This document shows, piece after piece, positions 54,650 to 64,000 of a stretch of 64,000 nt of DNA. How positions within the stretch are numbered: position 1 is the first letter of the stretch; every line of letters begins with the position of its first letter. Source of the stretch: Membranipora membranacea (taxonomy: Eukaryota > Bryozoa > Gymnolaemata > Cheilostomatida > Membraniporidae); contig OU612071.1 of the NCBI GenBank assembly GCA_914767715.1, forward strand, positions 18,658,948 to 18,722,947, given 5' to 3'. The notes below the pieces were generated by a model that was not told the origin of the DNA, searched no databases, and saw only the letters and a program-made list of their open reading frames with translations. The position numbers and the translations under genes were made by a program.

Positions 54650-57340
54650 TTAATCTCTCCATCCTGAATCATCTGATTTCTTTAAGTTTTAGGATCAAAC
54701 TTTGATAATTTCGTTCCGCAATGCCACCGCATTCATATTGATCCCAGGTTGACCTCTCGTTATGCCTTATAGTGAAAGAATAACCCAGCTGTGCAGCATA
54801 GGCCTGTAAAACCCGCAAACAGACCAATGGTATGCATACTATAATCAAGATTGCTAAAATAACAAAACAATGGCAAATGCTGATATCCGTGTTTGAGCTT
54901 GCTGCTTATCTTCATATAATATAGTTTTAAGCTGGATGTTAGGATTGACTCCACACAGTTGAGTTGAAAATAAGTTGTTTGATAAAAGCAAAACCCACCT
55001 TGTGTTAACCTGTTAAATGATAGGTGATGGCTGTTACACGTCCTCCACTATTTTCTCGATTCTTCAGATTGTCATTGTCTTTTATTGTTTGTGTATAGGT
55101 CTACCTGTATCTGTGTTGATTAAGTTTTTCGTTGTTGCAGTTCCTAGATACATGGTCAGGTGGCCCACATGAAAACACGACTTGTAAAACCTACGGTTTT
55201 GAGGAGGGCGATGGTAACAAGGGTTTGACTCCCTTAGAAAGCTGACACAGAGTTGGCTGCACCAGTCAACCCCGTTTCGACAGCTGCCGCTGCCTGAAAA
55301 AGCTTGCTGAGCGATCTTCCAGCCAGTGGCAACACTACCTCCTGGATCCTAGGTTAAAGACCTGTGTTAAAATGGAGGAGAACAAAAATACTTGTCTGCT
55401 CTAGATCGCTTTGAGCTATAGTTTTCTGAAAGCGTTCATAATACAGTGAAACGCTCACCCCAACGCCCTGCCTCATTGCTGAGACCGTCATTGCTGTGTG
55501 TTCCAATCCCTATCCCTTTATCTCTAGTTATTTCCCTCAGATATGTTGCAGCCAGTTCTTTTACGTATAAACTCATATGCATTGCATTTTGATTGGTTGG
55601 TACTTCATGTAATTTGCAGCATATCTCAAACTGTTATAGAAAGGATTCAAAATCTTCATCGGATTTGACGCGACATCTGAGGTTAAATTTCACCCAGTCT
55701 TTCATGCCTGAAATTCGCCTGTTATATCCAGTTTTGGTAGATCTCTGCCCATCATCAGCGTTCCACCTTGGGAGGTTAAGTTCCGCTAGCCCATAGTCCT
55801 GTTTGTTCATCCTTTTTTCCATATTTGATCCAGATGCTAGCAATGGGCGCCTCACATCCTGCTGCTCGCTAAGTGCTGTTTTCAGAAGTTCCTGTGTCTC
55901 AGCTCTTGCCTTTTTTTTGCTGACCAGCCTCTCATAATGTTTGTTCACATGTTTCACTTAGTTTTGATTTAGTTCCTGCACTTCACCTTCCAATAGCGCG
56001 ATTACATCATATGCCTTTATCGTCTCCGGGTCATATCCGCCACTTGCCCCACTCCTGTCTCCTCCGTCAACTCTTGTGGCAGACTACACCAATCAGATAC
56101 AATGGATATATTCTACTCGAAGCAACAAATGTGAGGGCATATAATCAGTGTGCCAATCACTGAGTGGTGAAGATATGACTATTATATTCTTATGTATACA
56201 CAAGCAAACTTTATTTACTCTCTCAGCTAATACCAACTAAACAAATTAAAAACTATCTCTTTATATGGTGTTAGAAAAAGGATATGAAAATAGGATATAA
56301 AAATGGGCAATAGCAAAGCGATAAATAATCAGTTCACACCCAACAGAAATGGCAAAGCACAACAACACACACCAGGATACAGCCCAGTGGATATATATAT
56401 AAATATATATATACTTTTATTGTCAGCATTTATAGTAAATCATTTGGTATTGTAGTTAATGACGTATTTAAATGTTATTATTTCTAGTTAGTTAGTTAGC
56501 ATTCCGAGTGACAGCCAGATGGTTTTTCGCTTTAACCTGATACATGATGGCTGTCACACCAACTTCCCCGTCATCTTTTTTCACAGGTCTATCGTTCCAT
56601 CAGAGATTTTTTGGAATGTATTTCTGACGATGTCCTGGTTTAAGGAATATGAGTCGAATGGCCCCACATGTGTCTCGCCCTTGTTCCTCTAGTACGACCC
56701 GAGCTGCAACAACCTCTTCCAGTCATGTTTTTTACAGGAAGTATTTGTGAGATAAATTGTTGTGAATTTTTTTTAAATCGCTGCAGTATGCTGCAGAGCC
56801 TGCGCTTAAGCAATAATTTCTTTTTTGAATGTTTTCCTCAGACATTGAGTATTTGATTATTTCCTGTAGCAGTCTTTTTGGGAATGTCTCATTTCTTCAT
56901 AATGTTAATATAGCGTCCATAAAGATGAGTTTTAGCTCTATGTGTTGGTCATATTAGACACAACGGTGAAACAAATTCAAGAAATAATTTCTGCTATGTA
57001 AAACGTTTAACTCTCAGTCCATCATCCTGTGAAGCCTGTGAATGTTAAAATATTACCATTCATACAGTACAAAATTAAAATAGCTTATACATTTTTGAAA
57101 ATTTAAATATTTAACTGCCGGTACAGCATTCTATATATGAAATATTATTCCACTTACTAGTGGCGTAAACCTTAGTTTTACCACGTGTATGTGCAATTCC
57201 TTTGATATCAAATAATTGTGGGCATATGAGGAATAAATACAATAATATAATCAGAAAAAAGTACCTTGACAGGCTCATGAGCTTTTATTTATCTTTTCTT
57301 TCTGCTGTGTATTGATGTTTCTAAGTGTGAGAAAACTTAG
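54650..57340. repeat. dispersed repeat, copy B
   Basis: The most complete copy of the family. It includes the 5' part shared with copy C (54,650-54,999), the inner segment shared with copy A (55,005-56,540, bounded by 'gatggctgt.acac' motifs) and the 3' part shared with A and C (56,560-57,250). An AT microsatellite lies at about 56,391-56,410. Confidence 0.75.
55634..55957 (-). pseudogene. coiled-coil fragment in repeat B
   Basis: One 107-codon minus-strand frame corresponds to the copy at 2,180-2,700: 'KHVNKHYERLVSKKKARAE', 'TQELLKTALSEQQDVRRPLL', 'QDYGLAELNLPRWNADDGQR' and 'ISGMKDWVKFNLRCRVKSDE'. Compared with copy A it lacks about 55 codons of the coiled-coil middle ('DETFNAYQKD..' to 'FRKMMG'), an in-frame deletion. 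It ends earlier than copy A, at 'DEDFESFL'. Confidence 0.5.
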
Positions 57341-57349
57341 TCTTTGTAA

Positions 57350-58900
57350 TTGGTTTGCATTGAGAAATAAAATTGAGCAACGACATTGCCTGCTATCTCA
57401 ACACCAACCGAAGCTGTAAATTTCTGTTCATGACATAAGTCACCTCGATGAAATCACAACAAGACCCAAGCTGGCGCACCCATGTCTGATTCAGAATATA
57501 AACATCCCTTTATAGCAAATTATTTTGGTTGCAACCAAGGCAGTGCAGAGGAAGACATCAAGAGGCTTTCAGCTGAGCTGTATAAACCCTTGGTGTAGGA
57601 AATTATTGCACAATTGCTAAATCATCATCTCTAATAAAAACAAGTCATACTGGATATAAAGTTATCAAATTGCTGTTAACCAAATTTTAATTTGTAAATT
57701 GAAACCAATTATGTTATTTTGAGCAAAATAACATCAAGCACAATAACATTTTCTACAAAATTTTAATATCACTTTAAATCTATGAATACCGCTACTGCTA
57801 GGTGATGCTAACCTATTAATATTAACCTTTCCGAGAGTAAATTATTACAGCATCCTCACCAGTATCCTGGGTATATCTTCTAGCGTGATTTTTCTCTGCG
57901 GAGTTTGTTCATTTTGTAGCCATTGACAAGCTGCTGGAGTTTGCGGTGGCCGTGCGACAACATTGTTGTATCCGTATCCCATAAACCTCAGTAGTTTTCT
58001 CAGCTATATAGAGTTTGTCTCTGTATCTGTATATCTCGGCATCTGTAAATAAATGGTGACAGTATTGGAACAATTGTTTTAAAATGTTTTTGACCTAACA
58101 TGTGATATGAAACATAAAAGAACATGGTAAATGATTATGTTGTGGGTGTCTGGAAATTCTACCTCATCAGGATAGCCAGTAATGGGCTTGGCTTAATTAA
58201 TCCCGATCTCTAACTTGATTACATATGGCAACCTCCAGTCGAAAAGTCTGCTTAAAACAAGGCTACGAGCCGGGCAGCCAAATATGTTTCATTAACAATG
58301 CTATGATTTTATTTTGTACTAACTAACTCAAACTGACAGAATGACAAAGATGTAATTCGATTTAATAGGTAAAAATAATAATTACATTTTGTTTCATCGG
58401 TTTGGTTTCTTCTGCTCGCAATCATGAAGTGATGATGGGCAGGTTAAAGTGATGAGTAGAAAGTAATAACGATGATTAATAGGAATTTAAAAAACGGTTG
58501 CAGTACAGTCAAAGCATTTAAATGTTATAATAAGATAATATTACAACAAACAAGACATCGGAATTGAATGCATTAATAGTAACCACAGTATTTGATATAT
58601 ATGATTACAGTCAAAGACTAAAATTCCCCAACACAGGTAAACATGATAATATGCAGTTTTTACTGAGTCTGCTAGTTGACCCTAAACTCTTAGAATAAGT
58701 ATCGAACAGTCTATTTAAAAAATAAAATTGTGCTATAAAGTTTGATGATCCTCTGTCTTCCGTAGGAAGCTCCATTGCAATCTAAATATTTCATTCTCCC
58801 TGACCCAAGGCCCAATATGAATGCATGACCGGAGAACCTTGTCATTCATTTTTTGTTTTACTTTACCTCCTTATCTTACCAGCTCTACACATTTTTTTTC
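57350..58900. other. no gene seen
   Basis: No exon was recognised on either strand. A few short hydrophilic frames near 57,430-57,590 are unassigned. Confidence 0.35.
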
Positions 58901-58909
58901 CTCTGTCAG

Positions 58910-59335
58910 TCAGCCGTTGTTATCTATTTTTGTTATTTTGATGCTCAGATTAGAGAATACTGGCAAGTTTGGAGAGACATGTTTGAGAAATTTTCTCTTG
59001 CTAGGACCATGGTCGCAGATTAGGGCTGTCGGGATCAATGCAACATCTCTGCATTTTCTAATACATTCATGCATTAGGGCATAAAATATGTCAGAGTTTA
59101 TAGTTCTTGATGGTAGAAAATATCTGGAACTGGTTGTTTCCATTTTCTTCTGAGGCCACAGATAGTCAAAACTACCATACTGTTGGCTACATAGTTGGTC
59201 CTGCTTTGATGGCAATCTTGTGAAATACCACAATGATAATGGCAAATTTCTACTTTCACTCTCAAACCATAAATTGTCAATTGGATAGTAATTCTGTGAA
59301 AGAGTTATATTTTGGAATGAAAAAATACCTCTCAT
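58910..59335 (-). pseudogene. P-element/THAP9-like transposase fragment
   Basis: A single 141-codon minus-strand frame. The middle reads 'RYFLPSRTINSDIFYALMHE', then 'CIRKCRDVALIPTALICDHG' and 'PSKRKFLKH'. The arrangement LP-x(5)-N before a helix and then V/I-C-D-x-G-x-x-x-[KR]-[KR] is the catalytic-domain signature of P-element and THAP9 transposases, in which the Asp of 'CDHG' is a predicted metal ligand. The THAP zinc finger and the downstream GTP-binding/DDE parts were not found nearby, so I regard it as a remnant. Confidence 0.55.
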
Positions 59336-59339
59336 GGCT

Positions 59340-61230
59340 AATGTCCCTCATCATACTTGTAGATGATACCAGACAAATATTTACCTAAACATATATTGTT
59401 AATATTTTCGAACATTGGACTGATTACCGCATTTGTAGTTCATTGGTAGACTAAAAACAAAAAAATAGTTTTGACAGGATGTTATTTTTCTGTATTAAAT
59501 TTTGCATCTATTTTCCTTCCTGATGAAACACAAATGTCAAGCAGTAACACTATTACTCACTTGGCACAGATGTTAGAAACACATGATAATAGTGACATTT
59601 GGTAATGTGGCTCTCACAGAGTTTATCACGGCGTGTACTCTGGTTGGTGCCAGCACTATGCCCCTGTTTTCTCACTCCTTCACCAACACAGTGATCAGTT
59701 CAACATATGCCTCTAGGTTCCATTAGGGCATATACTACTGATGTGTCAGCTACATTTCCACAGATAATGTAAAATTGGGAAATTTTGAAATTCTATCCAT
59801 AAAATTTTAAACAAATTGGCGGAAAGACAGTATTGGCTGCTGTGCCCATAGTCTGGTTTCATTTAGGTAAAATTATATTGGCGTCACAGAGCCGTTTGGC
59901 AATTGAAGGTTTTTCTTAAAAAATCAATACAATAGAATGATTTAGAAATATGCCATTTTAACCTTCGTGAGGTGAGAATAATAAGAGAGATATATTTGTA
60001 ATAAAGTAAATCTGGCAACGGATAATGTGTGTGAATTAGCAATGATCCGGGCTACCCATCAGAGAAGTTGATGAATATAAATAATGAAATTATCTCTGTC
60101 TTCCAATGGATTAACTTGTAATAGTGTATCTTAGTTGCAATAGTGGTTACTGAATAAATTGACAGCAAAGCTTAAAACAATCAAGCTGAGACAAATATTA
60201 AGATACTGACTATCTATTGGATCAGAGTAGATGGGCTGTATTTCTGTTGTCGATCCGGCCTGGCAGACCGGTAGTTGAGTCCATCGGTATAGGGCCTAGA
60301 ACTAGTTGCCATCTCACCCTTTACCAAACTACCACTGGCGGTACTTTGTACACTTACCATACTGCAAGATATGCTGTGCCCACCTGAACATGAACGATTA
60401 AGATTTGAGTGAGAAGCTGGCTGCCAAACACTCTAATAACTATCAAATTCAGAGATTTTGCTCACTTTTTCTGTTGTCATGCAATCAATTACTCCAAGTC
60501 GTTGATTTAATCTTGCATCAATAATGTGTTTGTATTTAGGTTATTTTATGATGCATGATCATTAGAACACAATTTATCTTGATTTGACTCTATAACATGT
60601 TTTGTCTTTCAAGTTAATCTGACCACCCGAGGTTGTTATAACAATTGACCTACAAAGCCAATCTTACAACCCATATTTCATTCATTGCTCTGAGCCATGT
60701 CTCTCGAACATGTCTTTTCCAACATTAAAGTTTATGCCGCCTTTTCTCTTTGGTGCGATTCTGCAGAGATCACCCACCTTCTTGATCACTGCTGTTTCTT
60801 TGTAACCCATAGCCCCTTTAAAAGGTAGACACATTGGCTAGTATCAATCGGACCGACTGCCTACGCACCACTATAGTCATTTCAAACCACTCCTAAACTA
60901 TAAAACTGGATAGCAACCCTGCGTGCTGATTGACGTGAGCGTCACAGAAACATCAGTAAGCCTGAAACTGGTGAAAATTTCTCACTCCTAGCAATCGTAA
61001 TGTAACATACAAATGGAGTTGAATATACGAGTCACATGCAAGAACAAAAATGAAGTAGACAATGATAAGCAAATTTCACTGACTGATATCAATTTTTTCA
61101 TTTACATATTTTCTATCAACTAAACAGATGTCATGGTCCGTGTCAGGAGCAAGAAAATATAATTATGAGTGAACAAATTTATGTATATTACATTGTGCCT
61201 CCTTGTAGTTTTCAGAGCTGTATAGGTTTA
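59340..61230. other. no gene seen
   Basis: No exon recognised. The upstream exons of the P-element-like fragment, if any, should be in this interval but were not identified. Confidence 0.35.
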
Positions 61231-61269
61231 AAGTGTTGTCGTTTTCTGATTCTTGCCTCATGTTCCAGG

Positions 61270-61550
61270 ATTTGCAGTTGTTGTTTGTCCTGTGTCCATT
61301 TGCTAGCGTTATTTCACACATATTCAATGTAGCTGGTGCAAATAAAGGAGGCCTCTACAAAAAAAATCTGCAAGCCCCTGCGGCCAAGTTTTCATTATCT
61401 CATTTTCATTTAATTATACTCATGAGGCTTGTTCCACTCACTCTATTCTTCAGACCGATGACTGCCATCATTAATGCAATAGTACGTAGCATAGTACATG
61501 TCAGGCTGGGCAGCTATAGATGGCTCCTCTCGTCAGCATTTCATAAAACC
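61270..61550. repeat. dispersed repeat, second copy of 4,388-4,690
   Basis: Same-strand match to 4,420-4,640, from 'cagttgttgtttgtcc' to 'gactgccatcattaatg'. A 118-codon plus-strand frame runs through it, but the frame is not kept in the other copy. Confidence 0.7.
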
Positions 61551-61744
61551 GCATCTCCTGCCGGCACCTTTTTGAGAAGGTGTAATTGATGACATCCTGC
61601 TTCCTGTAAAATGTATTATAATACATCAACATTGAAATAAGCTATATGTAAAATTTGGCTATTGTAATGAAAACAAAAGATAACCATTGTCCCTCGCAAA
61701 GCAATCTCTTAGCAATGAACCAAACAAACTAAACTTAGTTGCAA

Positions 61745-62016
61745 AAGGTCATAGAAAGATATAAAAAAAAATTAGGTGCGAAAATCCAGGTTCTAGGAAT
61801 GTCTTAAGTATGCTACCTTCCCTGTGACAGATACACACTAAAAATATTATAGTATAGCAATAAGCCTGGAACTGTTCTAGGCAAACCAGGGCTAGGCTTA
61901 CTGCTACACTGCAATATGTTTAGTGTGTATCTGTCACAGGGGAGATAACATACTTAAGACATTTCTAGAACCTGGCTTTTCGCACCCAAAATTTGGTTAT
62001 ATCTTTCTATGACCTT
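61745..62016. mobile_element. foldback MITE, ~95-bp inverted arms
   Basis: The left arm 'aaggtcatagaaagatata' then 'ggtgcgaaaatccaggttct' and 'cctgtgacagatacacacta' is mirrored by 'tagtgtgtatctgtcacagg', 'agaacctggcttttcgcacc' and 'atatctttctatgacctt'. The centre of about 70 bp has its own small palindrome (AGCCTGG..CTAGGCTT). No coding capacity. Target duplication unresolved. Confidence 0.9.
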
Positions 62017-62019
62017 GAT

Positions 62020-63090
62020 AAAACCTTACTCAGCTTCACCTTTACACTTCCTGAAAGTTTAACAAAACTACAGAGCGCTCCTCAAGTGCCAGGCTGATCA
62101 TAACATAACCAAATAATTAAGATACTTCAAAACACTAAGCCTAGAGTGTAAAGGAGGTTGATTGGATGCCAATGCTAAATGATGAGTAGTGTCAATCGTC
62201 AGGTACACATATTTTTATTTATATTGAACCCTCATTGCTGATCAAAATGTTCCTTATAACTGGAACATTTTCATTTTTTCCGAGGTAATATGGTACATGA
62301 GATACAGTCCTCTTCTTTATGAAACAGGGGCATCCACAAACCTATATTAGCTGATTGACAAGACATGCCTTTTATTATCCGAGCCTCAATGAAAAAGAGG
62401 GGTCCAGGTCAGATCCAATTTCTCCCATCCCTATCCAGGTTGATAGATCACCGGATTCTGATTATGTACATGTGCTCATTTTTGGCGCCAAATACATCAC
62501 AACAATTTGTTTACATTTATAAGCAAGAATGTGGTGTCATAAACAATGCCCTATCAATCTAAAATGACTGGTTTACATTCAGCAAATTTTCTCTGTAAAT
62601 AGTTATTATTTTTGCAAATCATTATAGCTACATATTCTACAATATCATTATTTGATAATCCTGATGGATCTATCAGTTAAACTTTTGTTAAAAAGAATAA
62701 AACAACTCTTTGACAAGTGTGGTGAGCACTGAAAAGGGCTGATCGGGTAGCCCTGAAAAGGGCTGATTTTGGTTACAGCTAATCCTACTGCTAATCAGGG
62801 AACCGTCAGCGGATTGATGCTGTCACAGACTGTGGGATCTTCAGGCTAATCCATCTACCCTGGCGTCCATGTATCCACTCTGTGTAGGAACAATAGGCAG
62901 CATAGCAAAACCTCTCATTCCTTGGAATCCTTTGGACATTCACGTGGTATCTGTTGTCCATTCACACTAAGTACTTTTAATAGAGAACAAACTCCTGGCG
63001 CTCCTGGCACGTTTCCCTGACTTGCTCACTCTCCTGGCATCATGTGATATCGTTATGGGAGGTAGCGTGTAATACAGGCCAACATCCAAT
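62020..63090. other. no gene seen
   Basis: No exon recognised. A 14-base direct repeat, 'ctgaaaagggctga', occurs at about 62,730 and 62,752. Confidence 0.4.
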
Positions 63091-63091
63091 A

Positions 63092-63336
63092 TTAAGTACA
63101 CCAGTTGTTGTGTGCTAGCCTGTGTTGAAATAGTTGAGCTCGCTCACTCTCCCTTCGGTCCTTCTCAGCTGCACTCACTGGATCCTCTGGGACGTCACAT
63201 GCCCATGAATCGAGGTCCGGTTCATCATCGTCATAACGCACAGCAGCTCCTGGTTCTTGCTCAATTTTGGAACCCATCAGAACAATGAATTCACAGTTTG
63301 AAGTTCTTTCAGCTCGCTGACAATTATTACAATGAC
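63092..63336 (-). CDS. possible exon with P2X7-type Cys-rich motif
   Basis: The minus-strand frame includes 'WCHCNNCQRAERTSNCEF', similar to the W-C-x-C-x-x-C-x(5-8)-E-C motif of the P2X7 intracellular cysteine-rich domain, a zinc-binding module that is widespread in invertebrate proteins outside P2X receptors. It is followed by an acidic segment, 'YDDDEPDLDSWACDVPEDP', a charged helix and a stop after 'HRLAHNNWCT'. Only one exon was identified, and the typical second half of the domain is missing. It could be a remnant in a mobile element. Confidence 0.35.
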
Positions 63337-63659
63337 ACCAAAATAACACATCAAAATCGAGAAGTAAAATTATGACACAGTTATGCAGTCCATGGCTCAT
63401 TATTGATTTTGTAGTGAATTGTAAATCAGCTGGTCATCAAACATCATGCTGAATGCTACTAAGTACGGCTCATTGGAGAATATTGGTAAAAGTAAGTCGC
63501 ATACAATTTTTTTGGTCCTTTATATTACTCCCCACACAAGTAAACCCCTGTAGGTGTACTAAAAAGTCTCTATAATGTATGCTGTACCTTAACTGCTCAT
63601 CCTCTTTTTTTAGACTCTTTACACGTATTACCAAAATCAGTATCATTTGTGGAATGGAA

Positions 63660-64000
63660 CTTAACATATTCAATTTAACTCAACTCAAATCTTCGACTGC
63701 AAATGATACCATGGGATCCTTTCATTTACTTGCAGTTTGTTCATCCTGACTGATAATTGCTATTTTTGGTTAGAAGTTTGGCTGTTTAGCACGCATTCAT
63801 GATACCAAACTCTTGCAATCTATGATTTAATTTTCCCCTAACTGAAGTATATATAAAAATGCAAACAAAAATGCAGATCCTTTCTCACAAGGTTGGAATC
63901 AGAGTATATTGAAGTACACTTTCCACTGTAAGTTGATCAATCCAACAGTACAGTGCAATGTGTAGTCACAAGAGATTAGCATGGGTGCTACACTTGAAGC
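63660..64000. repeat. dispersed repeat, second copy of 11,885-12,290
   Basis: Same-strand match that runs to the end of the window, so the copy may continue beyond it. Shared phrases include 'catgataccaaactcttgc' and 'ttagcatgggtgc'. Confidence 0.7.

Overview
This looks like nuclear DNA from an invertebrate animal. It is AT-rich, and the coding signal sits in short exons with GT..AG introns whose phases match when the exons are joined. Long gene-poor stretches are full of degraded transposon pieces, foldback elements and dispersed repeats. No operon, rRNA, tRNA or CRISPR signal was seen. My best guess at the organism is a sponge or another early-branching metazoan, but that is inference only.

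Layout. 0-12 kb: a dispersed repeat (copy A, about 1.6-4.1 kb) with a decayed coiled-coil reading frame, a 787-bp foldback element with an 8-bp target duplication, and PIF1-helicase-like exons (9.4-10.4 kb). 12-20 kb: a hAT-transposase exon, an ACC microsatellite, an exon with a Cys-rich CXC-type region, miniature hairpins, and a short tandem satellite. 20-29 kb, minus strand: a multi-exon gene for a katanin-like AAA ATPase half-domain behind an unusual N-terminal region, followed on the same strand by exons of a ubiquitin-specific-protease-like domain. 32-39 kb, minus strand: two related secreted-protein genes. The larger encodes four six-cysteine modules; the smaller encodes a predicted 54-residue peptide carrying half a module. 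39-48 kb: a foldback element, a frameshifted Mutator-type transposase N-terminus, a local duplication and a possible two-exon gene. 48-58 kb: two more copies of the 1.6-4.1 kb repeat. One is split by a roughly 2.47-kb element with terminal inverted repeats that carries its own multi-exon gene. 58-64 kb: a P-element/THAP-type transposase fragment, a foldback element, a second copy of two repeats seen earlier, and a possible P2X7-type Cys-rich exon.

The best-supported genes are the two secreted Cys-rich genes and the AAA gene, because exon phases agree across every junction (the AAA model needs one proposed 7-nt microexon). The most unusual signals are the secreted module family, the AAA gene with altered Walker A and pore-loop motifs and an in-frame amber codon at an exon end, the nested TIR element, and a set of 24-34-base near-perfect hairpins, some flanked by direct repeats. 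All gene models were made by eye, and no transcript or database evidence was available.
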